Positions 41,850 through 54,665 of a stretch of DNA of 64,000 nt are shown piece by piece. How positions within the stretch are numbered: the first letter of the stretch is position 1; every line of letters starts with the position of its first letter. The position numbers were made by a program, and so were the translations under genes. Source of the stretch: Neodiprion pinetum (taxonomy: Eukaryota; Arthropoda; Insecta; Hymenoptera; Diprionidae); contig NC_060238.1 in assembly GCF_021155775.2 (NCBI RefSeq), positions 23,280,470 to 23,344,469 on the forward strand. Direction: 5' to 3'. The notes beneath the pieces were generated by a model. That model was not told the DNA's origin, searched no databases, and saw only the letters and a list, made by a program, of their open reading frames with translations.

Positions 41850-44800
41850 CATATATAGAGCGTTTACGTAAATAAACGGTATGTCGAGCTTATCTACAAG
41901 AGCCTGAGTTACCTGAGAGTAGTCGGCGTATCCGATACGCAATTATATATACACTACGTATAAATATATGTATTCGTATAGAATATATATATATATATAT
42001 ATAGCATGCTGCGAGAAGAAGGTGTAATAACAGATGAGAAACCTATAATTGAAGAATTCGCATATGAATACGTCAGTAGACCTATACGCATACGCACAGT
42101 CACGCATACGTATTATCTGTCAATAAGTCTATTTGAAACGTAGGCCTAAAAATGGTTTTTTGAACAAATCAATGAATAAACGAACGGACAAATAAATGAA
42201 TAGATAAATACGTGGACGCGTGCAAGTACACCTATTATTATTACCTAAGTGTAACTTGCGTCAACACTATTATACAAAATATACACACACTCGTAAGATG
42301 TACGGAGAATCAAATAATCGTGCAGAATTTATTTTCTTACACACGAACATAGAGAGACATATTATTATAATTATACTGCTTCGATTATTCGCGTACGCGG
42401 TTAGAAAGAAAGAGAATGGAGAAGAGGAATGAAAAAAACATGTCAGGTGCCAAATTTTTAATTTATTCATTAAATCACACATAAATAAATATATACATAT
42501 GTATATATTTATACATGCTTATGGTGTTTGAAAAAAATTTTATAAATGAAAAATTAATCAGTTAACAGCGAAGGAAAGGAAAATAAAATATATAATATAC
42601 GATTAACACTTATTATTTGTACACCCTGCATTGCTCAGATTTTATTTTGTATAACGCCATCTTGATAGGATATTATTACTTACGTATATATTAGATATTG
42701 AGATCCGATCGAGTCGGCTGCAAGAGTTTAACGACTGATTATTAAATTATTGTAATACAATTTCATTGGTATATATTGGTATATACCTATAGAGTGCATA
42801 ATACAATATAAAAGTTGTCTCACTGTTCGAAAAAAAAAAAAAATTTTTTTTTCCGATTTCCGTTTCACCCACAGCGCCTGAAGAAACTGAAAATTCCGTT
42901 TGATTGATCAATTTTTGTTGCTTCAAACTTTTTTTATCCTACGAAAGGCAATCCGTATATAAAATAAACTATGCGTTCGGTTGAAGAAAAAGAGAATTTT
43001 TTTGTAATCAAATTTACGGTTCACTGTGTTTTGCGAAAGTGAATTAAATAGACAAAAAGAAACAAAAAAATAAAGAACTGATAGGAGAAAACAGATTGTA
43101 AATCAAAAAGTCGAAAAGAAACGAGCCAAGCGCGATAAAGCAGCTCAAAGTTTTAGCGAATCAATTTTATGTCTTTAATTGTAATGAAATTTGGCGAAAA
43201 TTTTGGAAAAAAGCAAGACGAGATAACAAATGTTGATGAATGCGACGTAAGCCCATAAAGAATAATCGATAAATAAATAAAGCGAAGAAAATCAAGTGTA
43301 TAAGATTGTGTAGAGGTCTTATATTCAAAAATCCAATTCCATATCTAGTTATTGAGAAATAAATAAACACACCCGTATTATATGTACATATAATATATTT
43401 TGTCTATCGAAAACGTATAATCGTATGGTTGGATTATTAAAATGGTTACTATTATTGCTTGTATGATCGTGTATGCCATAAAAAGTATTTATAGATGAAA
43501 TTGTCCGAATTATATACATGTACTACCTTACTAACACCTGTACGACGTTCGAGTAAAGAAATAAATGCAGTACAAAATTCGATTGAATCCGATGATGCTG
43601 GTTCAAAAGTAGTCGCGAAATCTGTATTTTTCATTGTAATTAATTTGATCAACGAGTTTTGGATAAACGTGGATAAACTTGGAATTGTCCGAAGCTAGAC
43701 GGAAATACGTGTATTTTGCTGACGGCGAGAGAGAAACAAAACAAAAAAAAAAATTCAAAATCAATCGATTCGAAAATTCAAAAGAATTGCATTCGCGAGA
43801 TCTCGAAAAACGGAATTCGAACGTGCAAAAAATTTTTTAAGACCGTGTTTCGGAAATGCGGATCTCCTAAAATTGATCAGTTGATAAAGAGATAAATTTT
43901 TGGTGTTAAATCACTTCTCAGATCCCTTCATTCGTTGCATAATCATACATAGATCATTTACCGGTATCGTAGATTTCTACATTAACGATGCCCATTGATC
44001 TAAGAACGTATTATCAGCAGAGAGAACGATGATTGGCACTTACCGGGTGGCCGTAAATAATTTTCAGTCGGTAAAAAAGTGCGATAACATTTCGCATACT
44101 ATTTATGAAAAACACTGGCAAAAAAATGACTCCGAGAAAAAAAGAAAAACTTTTATTTCCAATACATTTCCAGTGAAAATTATTAATTGTTTACTGAAAA
44201 AGGACTATGTAATTGTAAAATAATGTGAAATGTTGATGGTTGAAAAATGAAATCAGCGTCATTTCTGGGTTAAATTTCGCTTCGTTTTTCTTCACGCAAT
44301 TGAACAATTGACGTAGAAAAATATATACGGCGGTGACAATTGAAAAAAAATCAATCAATAAATAAATTTAAAAAAAGAACATATATTCGTAAAACGTGAT
44401 TGAAGAGGCTGACATTTATTTTATTTTTTCTTTTAGTCTCTTTCAAACAGTGCGGTGTTTCAACAGAATTACATCAGCTGAGATAAAAAGTTTGTTAGTT
44501 TCTCATGCGGGATAAAAACGGCTTTAATATTATAACACGGATAGATTCTTGCGAGAAAATGCGACGCTAATTTTTATGGGTAATTTATACACACATAAAC
44601 ACAGAATAACGTGATATCCCGGATATCCAGGGACGCTATAAACAGAATTATATGAGAAACTCGAGTTTCAGCGACTTCTCAACAATTCGCATCGCGATGC
44701 AGTTTTATAGGAAATGAACGGTGACTTAACAGTTCAAGTTCAAGAACGTTGATCGTCGGATAATGTTACATACGGAATTCTAAAGGCCCGTTACACTTTC

Positions 44801-46140
44801 TCTCCGTGTCTGCAATAGTGCCGATAGAGTTGCCAATCGAGCTGTTAATACAGTATGTACGTGTGTATAATATCGCGAGGCTTGTTGATATAATATTACA
44901 AGCACATATGTTCGAGGTCTTCAACCTCTTTTCAATTGAAAAAGAAACCGAACCGCGTGTAGAAAAATTTTCAATAGGTATTGCGTTATCGCGTCTGTTG
45001 TATACGTGATGAATAAAGACTTTACTATGAAAATACTTTCTCATAGCAAATAAAATCGGTTCAATTTTCGTTCATTCTTCGATTTTTTCGTAACAGTTTT
45101 AATCGTAAGACGAAAAAAATCACAAGCAGCAACAATTAAATTGACCTAAATCGTTGAGGGCTAAATTGCGGTGTTTGATTTTTTTTTCTTACCGATCGAA
45201 AACTTCTTAGACATTGAAAAAATCGCTCAAATCGAAGACGCTGAATCATCGACAACGAGATTCAGCGCTTCGCGTAACTTTTAACTATGTGCGATAATAA
45301 CGTATTTTTCAATAGTGTGCAACACGATACATACATATAAATGTATAATTATGTCTCGAGACGCATGACGAAGATCGCTTGAATGACGTCATCTTATTCC
45401 CAGGACAATCGTTGAATACATACGCGTAGATATTGCGAAGCTGCTTGGATGCTGGGCGGATTGGCGATCAGGCGAGTATATACATATATATATGTGTATA
45501 TATGTATGTATACTGCACAATGTACATGATACGCGGATGACCCGTGTCGTGTGAATCAGATACTCTGCACGCAGTGTATATTGTTTATAATATCGTGTTA
45601 CAGACGTTTTTTCACTGAGAGAATTCCGTTTGCGACAACGACGAGGCTTAAATATCGTTGGAATTAGGATAAGAAACGCTGTGCAAGCAATTATGGATAA
45701 GTTATTGAAAGACCAATGTCATTTAATAGTATACGAGTGACAATATAATCAAAAATAATTATGACTCGGATGAATGTGTAGTAAAAATTACAAAATAATA
45801 CATGTACATATAATGCCGACTTAAAAACCTAAAGCATGGCAAAAAGAATTGCAATTTCTGGATCGAAAAATCCCACTTTATGCAGAAAGCCTAATAAGGA
45901 ATGAAAATGATTTGAACAAAAAATATTTACGAATTAATCCGGTCCTTAAAAATAATACTAATTGGTTTTCTGCTTATGCAGCTATATGGTAAACTATATT
46001 TTCATTTCGTACCTAAGATAGGCGTATTTTTTTATCACGATAAAAAACGAAATTAGCTTAGGAACGTAAAGCAGCTATAAGTGAACAAAATTTTTATCCA
46101 CGGTCATTTTTATCTCCGTTTTTTGACATAATCATTCATC
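41421..46140. other. AT-rich intergenic sequence
   Basis: No gene recognised. It contains TA microsatellites (41524-41540, 41817-41846, 41984-42002) and a few short ORFs without domains. Part may be distal 3' UTR of the RhoGEF gene. Confidence 0.4.
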
Positions 46141-46603
46141 CCTTGTAGGAGGAGGATCGATTCCACAGAAATCAGTTCTACAGAGCAAATTTCGCACGGA
46201 ATATGTTCTACGGAATATTTTCCTACATAAAATAATTCGAGATTCACATCGGAAATAAACCTGCATGAATTATTTTACAGTAGTATTGTTTTATAGAAGA
46301 GTTTTATAGTTTAAAAACACCCAAATTCAAAGCAAACAATCTACATTAAATTAGATTGAATTAAATCAAATTAAATTAAATCAAACCGTACGATTTTTAT
46401 ACGGTTAGATGATTGCTCCGAATTTCCGTTGTGTCAAACACAATCCGTAGAATAACATTCTGTAGAATAATTCGTGGAGGCTTGTTTGTGATGTGAATCT
46501 GGAATTCCTTTCTGTAGGAAAATATTCCGTAGAAACGAGTCTGTAGAATATTTTCTCTGTAGAATTTATTTCCGTATAATCGAACCCGATTCGTCCTGTA
46601 AGG
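46141..46603. repeat. fold-back element, family H
   Basis: Both arms carry TACGGAATATTTTCCTAC and GAGATTCACATC or AGATTCACATC in mirrored order. The ends CCTTGTAGGAGGAGGATCG and CCTTACAGGACGAATCGG pair. TCTACAGA/TCTACGGA units recur along both arms. It is non-coding and intergenic. Confidence 0.6.
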
Positions 46604-47716
46604 AACTTTGTTCGATTGTGATTTCTACGAGGTGTTTTCGATAGTCTTTGTTTTATATTTATAACTCTTATCGACGAAACCGACAGCCGGCAAACCGAGC
46701 TTCTCCATGACTTATGACTCGACATCCGCTAACTGCAAAGTCTAAACTGCAGCAGTCGGTGACCCTTGTTATACGAGTTTGTATCGCGCACATTGCGAGA
46801 TAACAAAGTGTGGGAAACTGTTTCTACCACTCCTCCACTCCGGCCGAAAGGCTATTAATCCCCACAGCTACGTAACCCTTTTTCTTTCTCTCTCCCTCTC
46901 TCTGTTTCCCTCTCACATCCCGCTCGTTATAAATTACTCAATTCTTCCATATCCAGGGCAATTACAATAACCGCGATTATCAAGTTGATCGTTGTTTTCT
47001 CTCGGGGGTTTTTTTTTCCTCCCACCCCTCCTCAAGTTTTCACATGAAAAGAGAAACCTTACGACAATATTTGTTACTTACAGGGGAGACCCTTTGGAAT
47101 CGAGATAATTAAAAATAAGACCTATAATAAGTAACGTCTTCATTTTACCGTGTCGGTTAATTATACATTGACAACCGAAATTGACGGGGGAGAGAAAAAA
47201 GGTAAACGAATAGGCTATAAATTAATTTCTCGAATGAAATCATCAGCCGTGGCTGGTTAAGCGGGGCTCGTGTTTCCGAGTGGAGCCTCCTTGACGTTTA
47301 AGGTGGAATTTAGCTTCCCGATAAAATCTGGAATTATAGTATTAATAATTAAGGTGATGGGCCAAGTTGAGGGGGATGCAGAAGCGGTCGAGCATCGCCG
47401 GAATCGGACCACCCAAATATTCCTCGTTAGGAGTTATGATGTAAAACGCGGCATTCGAAACGAGAGATGAGGAGGCGACCAACCGGCGAGTGTGCAACAG
47501 GAATTATTATTACTACATAAAGCGGAACCTCTTACGAAATACTACGCGCATACCGCACACATAGACGCACGCGCACACACGCGGGATGCAAGTTCTTCAT
47601 ATCACGTGTCACAGGTTTAGTATCAGGCATACGGAATTTATTGATAAACCCACGCCGCCCATTGAATGTGTCGAAGTATCAAGAAGACCGACGAATCGAT
47701 CTTTATATCTGGACTA
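46604..47716. other. intergenic sequence
   Basis: No gene or repeat family was recognised. A short TC run lies near 46884-46905. Confidence 0.4.
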
Positions 47717-48347
47717 GGATGGTCCTTATTTCCGGTGTCGAAGAATTTTTACTGCCCCGACCCTCGACATCAACTTCAAATTAGTAAAAAGCAATTGCCT
47801 GATTTTTTCAGATTTTTACCTCAACTCTAAGATAGTCCGATTCGTGATCGAAGTTTCTTATGGAAATAAAACGTGGGAGAAACTTTTATTTTCAATATGT
47901 ATTTTATTGTAAGACTAATAACGTTGCTAAAAATCTGTAACTGCGAGGTTTTAGTGGGCATTGGTGCCTAATATCTGAAAAAAAAAAATAAAAATACACA
48001 TCATCATACCGGCCAATCTAGACGAATTGCACAATCTCGAAATCTGATCTTTTTTTTATTTAGAGGAAGTGCGATTCGTCTGAACCGGCTGATTTGATGA
48101 TGTGAATTTTTTTTCAGATAGTAGCCCACTGTAACCTCGCATTATTACTCTTACAATAAAGTATAATACTGAGAATAAAAGTTTTTCCCATGTGATTTTC
48201 ATAAGAAATTTCGATCACGAAGCGGACTATCTTGGAGTTGAGATGAGAATCTGAAAAAAATGAGGCGATTGTTTTTGAATTATTTGAAGTTGATTTGAGG
48301 GATGAGGCAGAAGTAAAATTCGTCAATACCCTAAACAAAGACCACCC
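47717..48347. repeat. fold-back element, family I (631 bp)
   Basis: The ends GGATGGTCCTTATTT and, reverse-complemented, GGGTGGTCTTTGTTT are flanked by TA on both sides (47715-47716, 48348-48349). The arms pair almost throughout: ACATCAACTTCAAATTA with its complement, AGATAGTCCGATTCGTGATC with its complement, then AACTTTTATTTTCA. It is non-coding. The TA duplication suggests a Tc1/mariner-like mobiliser. Confidence 0.75.
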
Positions 48348-50711
48348 TAATGTGCACAGTAGTTTTCGGTTCTCTGTACAAAGAAGACGTCGAGGTTTCG
48401 TCACGGTTCCAGTATTCCTGAAAAATAAACTTCCGATTTCGGTAAATTTTAGTTCAATCCCGAGACCGCTGCGACGCCCTCTGACCCCCAAGTGAGGTAC
48501 CACATAATTTTTCGGTGAATTTAAGACAGCGGAGATAATCGTCGCCAGTGTGTCGCGTAGGAGCACCGAACCGAGAAGGCGTGTCGCAAGCGTGGCTTAT
48601 TTTTCAAGATCGTAATCGAGCAAGGATAAGGGACCACCGTCACATGTGCCGTTGTTCCGGAAAGCGCGACGCTACACCAGCCTCCACACGAGATTGCGTA
48701 ACGCACGAAGGGTACAACGGGAGAATCAAAAACTCGTGGCAGGATACAGAATGTCTATAATACACGTGGGTATTAAGCGTGTATACAACCTAAAGAGACA
48801 TTACACACGGAGACGTTATCCAGATCAAACGATCCGAGAGTTCTTCACACGGATCCAGGATGTGCGTCGATGAGCACATGCGGCACAGACGTTGAGGAAG
48901 AAAATACGAGACGCACAAGAATTAGGTATCAAGTAACCCCGATAGAAAGCTTTCTAACGTCACCTCGGTTGTCCGAATCGATTAGACCGATTTCCAAAAG
49001 GAGAAACCGATCAAAACGACACGCTTGTGCTCCCATATTGAGGTATTGACGAAAAATGGAAATAGAGTTGAAAACGAACGACGCAATATGGTCTCCACTT
49101 GTGCCGAGTCACCCGTTGCATCGGTGCTTGATCAGTTTTTGACATTTCATCACCTCTCGCTCCTTCGTTATCTGCGAACTTTATTTACCGCAACATGGTT
49201 TCCAGATCGTTGACAACCCGACGAGTTGGTACTATGGTAGTGGAAATCGCTTACGTTAACATACATAAGTGATACTCTACCCTGCAACGGACATTAACTA
49301 AGGTGCGCTCAGAGGCAATAGGCATCCATTAAATTTCGCCTGCCCGCGGACACTCGCGATATTACGGATGATATATTGCCCAGGAATTATTTTACAGCAC
49401 AGGGAAAGTTGACATTAGGTATAGGTTTACGCGTACCGTCGTCGTCACCTTACTCGATACCCTGCAGCACCTATTTTCTGACGTATCTGTTATTTTTTTT
49501 CAGGGAGCCGGTGTTCAGGATCGAACGAATCGTGTGGGTGACGTAGAGATAAGCCGTAGCGTAAGAAGTAAGAAGAGGTGTACACTTGCATGGTGTTCGG
49601 TAGAAAATCCGTGACAAATTCAAGGACATTTCAAGGATATTTAACAGGTTAGTCGAGGACATTAAGAATAGAATCTCTTTAGGACACAAGAAAAATTGGA
49701 GGACAGTTTTCAGGACTTTTGAAGACCGAGCGAAATTCAAGTACATTTCCAGGACCACTGGACGACGTGACTTATGATTCTTCTTGAGGAACTGGGAGGA
49801 AGTTTGGAGAAGATGATGGCTTAGGAACACTAGCAGCGTGCTGAAATGCCCAAAAATGAGAGATTCGTGAATGACGAAACCAGAATGACGAATATCCGTT
49901 TTCAGAACCCACGCTTTTTTTTCCGTAAGCTCCGACAAATTACGAGCTGATCGTCGTCATCGTCTGCGCGGATGACAAACAAGTATTAATTAGGGAATGG
50001 AGGGGGTAAAAATACTCTTCGGTAAATCAACCAGCACTTAGAAGCAGTAAAAGTTAAACTTCCTCATCAACGGGCCGAAATATTCGTAACTCGGATGATT
50101 ATGGTGTCTGGGAAGACGCAGCAGATCAGAAATAGACGAGGAGGAGGAGGAACATTGTTGCAAGCAACCTTATTTCACAAGAGGCCTACGCAAAGTTCCC
50201 TCGGCCCCCGGAGTCAATCTGCCCACGTGACAGATGCCTTTCCTTCCATTCCACGCACGCCGTATTCCCTGTTCAATTCCTCACTCACTTCGTCTCTTCT
50301 GTCTTCCCCTTTTCATTTCATTTTTTCCTTTCTTTCTTTTTTACACACTCACCTACCGCCATCCATTGACCGCGCGCTCATACCGAGCTCCGTTAACTCA
50401 AGTGCAATAGACACGTAGGTGTAGTATGCAAGAAATTACAGTACCTACAGGAAAGCGCATTTGCACATTGAATTCCTGGTGGTTTCCACCATGCTCTTGG
50501 CTCGCTTTGTTTTCTCGGCAATTTCCTCTCCTCCAGGATACAGCCACTGGGACCGGAGTGTTAATCGAGCTTCAGTCGGCACGGGAAATTCTTTGCAAGT
50601 CAATGTTTGCCCCCCAAGAAGTTATAAGCCACTGGCGAGAATGCAAGGAACGGAACGTTCTTCAAACCCCGAATGAATCGAGGGGTCGATCACTGGTGAA
50701 ATCTCGTGTAA
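48348..50711. other. intergenic sequence with short degenerate repeats
   Basis: G+C content rises here. Several open frames have no recognised domain. The AGGACATTT-type repeat at 49590-49770 is listed separately. Nothing else supportable was found. Confidence 0.35.
49590..49770 (-). repeat. degenerate AGGACATTT-type repeat, family J copy 1
   Basis: It contains units such as AAGGACATTTCAAGGAT, GAGGACATTAAG and TTTCCAGGACC. Reverse-complemented, part of it resembles 57940-58050 (TTTTTCTTGTGTCCT versus TTTTTCTTGCGTCCT, and GGATTTTCTAC...ACACCAT versus GGATTTTTTAT...ACACCAT). It is a dispersed repeat with no coding function evident. Confidence 0.5.
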
Positions 50712-51047
50712 ACTTTTCCGGAAATCTTTGGAAATCTTGGAAATGTTCTGAAATCTTCGGTAACCTTGAAAATTTTTCAAAATCTCTCAAATTTTCCTTC
50801 GAAAAGATCCATTGGAATTCCAAGAAATCTCTTGTAATCTTTTGAATTCCTTTGAAATCCCTGAAATCTTTCGTAAACTTTTGAAATCCCTAAAGTCTTT
50901 TGAAGTCTTCGGTAATCATCTGAAATCTTTTGAAATATTGTGAAATTTGTTGAAAACCTTTGAAATCTTTGAAATCTTGTAAGCTTTTGAAATCCTTGTA
51001 ATATTGAAATCAGGTGTACGTTAAATCGACGAGTGATTAATCCCTCG
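50712..51047 (+). repeat. GAAATC-type degenerate minisatellite element, copy 2
   Basis: It starts ACTTTTCCGGAAATCTT, like copy 1, and ends ATCAGGTGTACGTTAAATCG then ACGAGTGATTAATCCCTCG, matching copy 1's right edge. The body is GAAATC units at roughly 10-11 base spacing. It has the same orientation as copy 1 and a shorter array. Confidence 0.75.
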
Positions 51048-51880
51048 TAACGACCACTGAACCGGAGTGGAAAGTTCATATACCAAAAACTGTGCGAGTC
51101 CAAAATTTTACTGTACAATAGTAAGAGAACGGCAAATGAAACGGTCCGACAAACGGCAAGTGGACAAGGTGCAGGTGGCTTCAACTAAAGCAACAAGAAA
51201 GTCAGTCCAAGTCAAGGTCCTCGTACCTAATGACGAAGTTGAAGATTGCTCGAGGCTGCGTGGCGGCTCATATGAGTCAGCTATAAAACGAGCCGTACGA
51301 CTGATTAAGTTTATACACTGCGGTATTGATAATTCTAAAAGTATGAAGACACGATGTTATTGGTATAATAAGCCTCGCTGCAGGTCTGCGTGTGGTTAAC
51401 GATCGCGCAAGTGTCACTGACCGTTACACCATAGTACCTCATGCCTGTGCCATGAAACGGCTTCATCGTTGGCTCCTCTATTCAAGCCGTTTAACTTACT
51501 CCCGAATCAATCTCTGCGGTGGTGAACGGCGAGCATGATCGAGAGTACCGACTCGATACTGTAAGTAGATCCACGAACCGTTTTATGAATGGATGTTGAA
51601 CGTGAGCTTATTATGAGCACTGACAATGCGTGCGTGACTCGCTGTCCGTATGAAAGTGGGAGCAACTTTACTCACGGCGCTTGCAGGTACGGCCGAGATT
51701 CTTCCGCGTGCTACAGGTAGCATTTCCTGTCTCTCCGGAGCTCGGTGAGGCTCTTTATGATTCTTCGGTAAACAAGCTTTCCTGACGAGACACGCCGCAA
51801 TCCACAATGCGGAATGACTCCGGACAAGAATCGGTCATCTTCGATAAACACGGCGTGCATCGATCGTTCGGTGGTGCCGT
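51048..51880. other. intergenic sequence
   Basis: A 110-codon frame at 51067-51399 and a minus-strand 74-codon frame at 51583-51807 have no recognisable domain. I do not call either a gene. Confidence 0.35.
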
Positions 51881-52004
51881 CTAAGATCGACCATGAATGA
51901 AATCACGGTATCGAAGGATGATTCGTCGTTGAGAATGTTTCTTTGCGAGCGAAATCGTTGTCTTTCGGAATCTCAGTGCCGTGAAATCTTTGAGTTGTAA
52001 TGAA

Positions 52005-52450
52005 ATCTTTCGACAAGGAAGGCATCTCAGGTCGATCTCTCCGATTTCATTTCTTTTGCAATATTTTATAGTAGAATAAAAACCAAGCGACACGTATTTT
52101 CTTTCAACTGCCAATAAACACTTTAAGGGAGTGAAACCACCATCCAAAGTAAGGCATGTCAAGTGACGATTTGGCAGTTTAACCCACAGGAACATAATAT
52201 TTTTAAACCAATTCCATTGGAATAATTTTCTGAAATCGAGAAATGAGAACTGTAATTTTCCCAATCTAAATAATAAAAATAAAAAAAAACTACCAAATCG
52301 CCCTTTGACGTACCTGCTTTGGTTTCACCCCCTTAAAGCGTTTAATAACGGATAAAAATAAAAAAAAATACTTGTCGCTTAGTTTTCAGTCTACTATAAC
52401 ATATTAAAAAAGAAATGAAATCGGAGAGATCGATCTGAAATAACTTACTT
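52005..52450. repeat. fold-back element, family K
   Basis: The arms pair over about 160 bases: GATCTCTCCGATTTCATTTC and its complement, TTTATAGTAGA / TTATAGTAGAC, then CTTTAAGGGAGTGAAACCA / CTTTAAGGGGGTGAAACCA, then GCGATTTGGTAGT-like blocks. Weaker symmetry may extend out to about 51900 and 52530. The TTTAAGGGRGTGAA core resembles the ends of the element at 55908-56291. Non-coding. Confidence 0.7.
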
Positions 52451-52530
52451 CTGCGACTTTTGAAATATTGTCAAGATGTGATTGCGAACTCTTCCGAAAC
52501 CGTTCGGAATATCTGCTTCTGGACATTCGG

Positions 52531-53280
52531 TAATGAATAGATCAGACGCAAAGCCTTACAAAAGATATATCGACGTGATTGTTTATTATTCGACTCCCGT
52601 GCGACTGATGTGACAATTCGGCGTCCTCGCAGCGATGGACGACTGTTGCTGTAAATGGGCAGTTAAAAATTCAGCTCGCCGCGCAAAAGTGACCGGACCG
52701 ATTCGATCCTCGGTACCTACAGTGTAACGACTAACGTTTCGTTACCGTGCATAAGTACGCCACATCTGTATATACATATGGGCACCTTTTGATGCATGGA
52801 ATGAAACTGTACAGTTAGGTATGTACTTACGAGTCGAGGACTCAAGTGACGCCTCCGCAACTGCTCAACGACTCGAAGCACTTCCTAACGATAACGACGA
52901 AGAACGGACTCGAATATTCGTTAAATTTGCTCTCACGAACAGCATGTTTCCATACAAGGTGAGTGAACCAGTTATCGACACGTTTAGACCCAATTATCGA
53001 CAATTTTATTTTACAAAATTATAAATTGACGACGAAAATTGTCAATTTCTCGACAGCTAAAACCAATTGCTGGACGGTTGGAGACAATTATTTTTTGGTA
53101 ATTTTAGAACTACAGATCGAACATATGCAACCAAAAAAGGTCGATAATTGGGACAGGGTCAATAACCGGTACACTTAATTTTCTCAGACTTTGTCGGAGT
53201 TTCACTAATGTTGTCAAAGTGTTCCTTACCAGATATTCGCATTTCTATTACAGTGATCTGCGGAAGTCGAAGCACTCACT
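52531..53280. other. intergenic sequence
   Basis: No gene, RNA or repeat was recognised; the short open frames are not convincing. Confidence 0.35.
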
Positions 53281-53470
53281 TGTCTCTCTCGAAACTTGAA
53301 AATCAACCGCGCATGCGCGAGTTTTATCAGCTGTTCGCGCAGGCTGGCCCACCCGAGTTTCAGTTGTGAAACTGTTTCTGCCGGCGATGTAGTTGATACG
53401 TATTTTCGAGGTTAGAATCTCAAGTAATTGATGTAGCGAGTTGAAGAATGTCTGAAGCTTTGTTAAAATG
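53281..53470. mobile_element. MITE family G, half copy
   Basis: It matches the reverse complement of the right half of the 35514-35881 element: GAAACTTGAAAATCAACC, CGCGCATGCGCGAGTTTTAT, CGCGCAGGCTGGCC, then TTTCTGCCGGCGATGTAGTT. The other arm is missing. It carries one GCGCATGCGC site (53309-53318). Confidence 0.75.
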
Positions 53471-53830
53471 ACTGATTTTCATCTTCAATCGATTCACCGT
53501 GAACTTGGAAGTAGAATTTCTCTGGTCCCGTGATCGGGTACGAAAGAAAATCGACTCGACGAGGCGATGAAAAATTCATTTTCGGAGCCACGGGTGTAAT
53601 AGGTGACTCTGAACCACGATGGGTGTGCATTATTATTACAGCGTGCATTTCCTGATTCCCCAAGCTCGTTTCGTATGTATCTTGCGCTTTCTATCGGACG
53701 CGTCGGATGGCTGCTGCCTGCACGCACCGCGCACACAAGGTTATAATTCTTTGTTGCGAAACCATATTTAGTACGCGTACATCCTGCCTAGCTGGCTTGC
53801 ATAAAATAATATACATACGCAATACGGTAT

Positions 53831-54055
53831 ATGGATAATAACGCGCCTACTGCACCAGTGAATAGAAACGCGCGCACACTCGCGCGCTCATGCGCCTCCG
53901 CGATTTACTCGCCGCATCTGCAGCAGCAGGGCTCCATATTAGCCAAAGGAGAAACCGAAGGGAAGGAGATATTGATTGGAATACAGAACAGCCCGGTTCG
54001 ACCAGGTGCAGCAGCCCCATTGTCTCCAAGTCTGTACACGTGGTACCCGGTATGT
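53831..54055 (+). other. unrecognised exon-like ORF segment
   Basis: An open frame begins MDNNAPTAPVNRNARTLARS and runs to a donor-like CCCG|GTATGT, with normal protein-like composition and no recognised domain. It may be a coding or non-coding exon of an unknown transcript, or chance. Confidence 0.2.
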
Positions 54056-54107
54056 ATTGCCTTTTTCTTCTCGAAACTAATTTTATTTTTGTACTACCGT
54101 ACGCACT

Positions 54108-54665
54108 AGGGTGTTTCGAATAGATAGGAAAAAAATAAATAAATAAATTCCATTTCCCATAAGAATAACATGGGAAAAACGGTTTTTGCTTCTTCTGGTC
54201 GTTTATAAGTAGCTAAAGGTGCGCTGCACGAAAAATTCACAGGCATATTTTTATAGAGAATTGAACGCTCTTCAAAAAAGGTTCATTAATATTATCTGAT
54301 AAATTCACTCGTGCAAAAGTTATTCAAAATTCAATGATGAATTTATTTTATAGCATAACTTTTGGACGAGTGAATTTATCAGAAAATAACGAGAAATCTT
54401 TTTTCAAGATCGTTCAATTTTGTACAAAAGCGTGTCTGTGAAATTTCCGTAAGACGCATCGTTGGATAGTTACAAAAATCAGAATGAGCAAAAACCACTT
54501 TTCCCCGTGTTATTCTTACGGAAAATAGAAAGTTGCGATACGCAACCTTTTAATGTTAACATTAAGAGCCCAAATTTTAAGAGTCGGATTTTAATACCCA
54601 AATGCAACCTTTGAATCTGTTTGGGAAAAGGAAAAAAAAAAATGATTTTTTTTTGGAAACACCCT
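54108..54665. repeat. fold-back element, family L
   Basis: AGGGTGTTTCGAA at the left end mirrors TTGGAAACACCCT at the right end. Inner blocks also pair: TAAGAATAACATGGGAAAA with its complement near 54500, and TGATAAATTCACTCGTGCAAA with its complement near 54365. Non-coding, about 558 bp. Confidence 0.7.

Noticed and set aside
49471..49938. 155-codon minus-strand ORF
   Set aside because: It overlaps the degenerate AGGACATTT repeat; the composition follows the repeat and no domain or splice context is seen.
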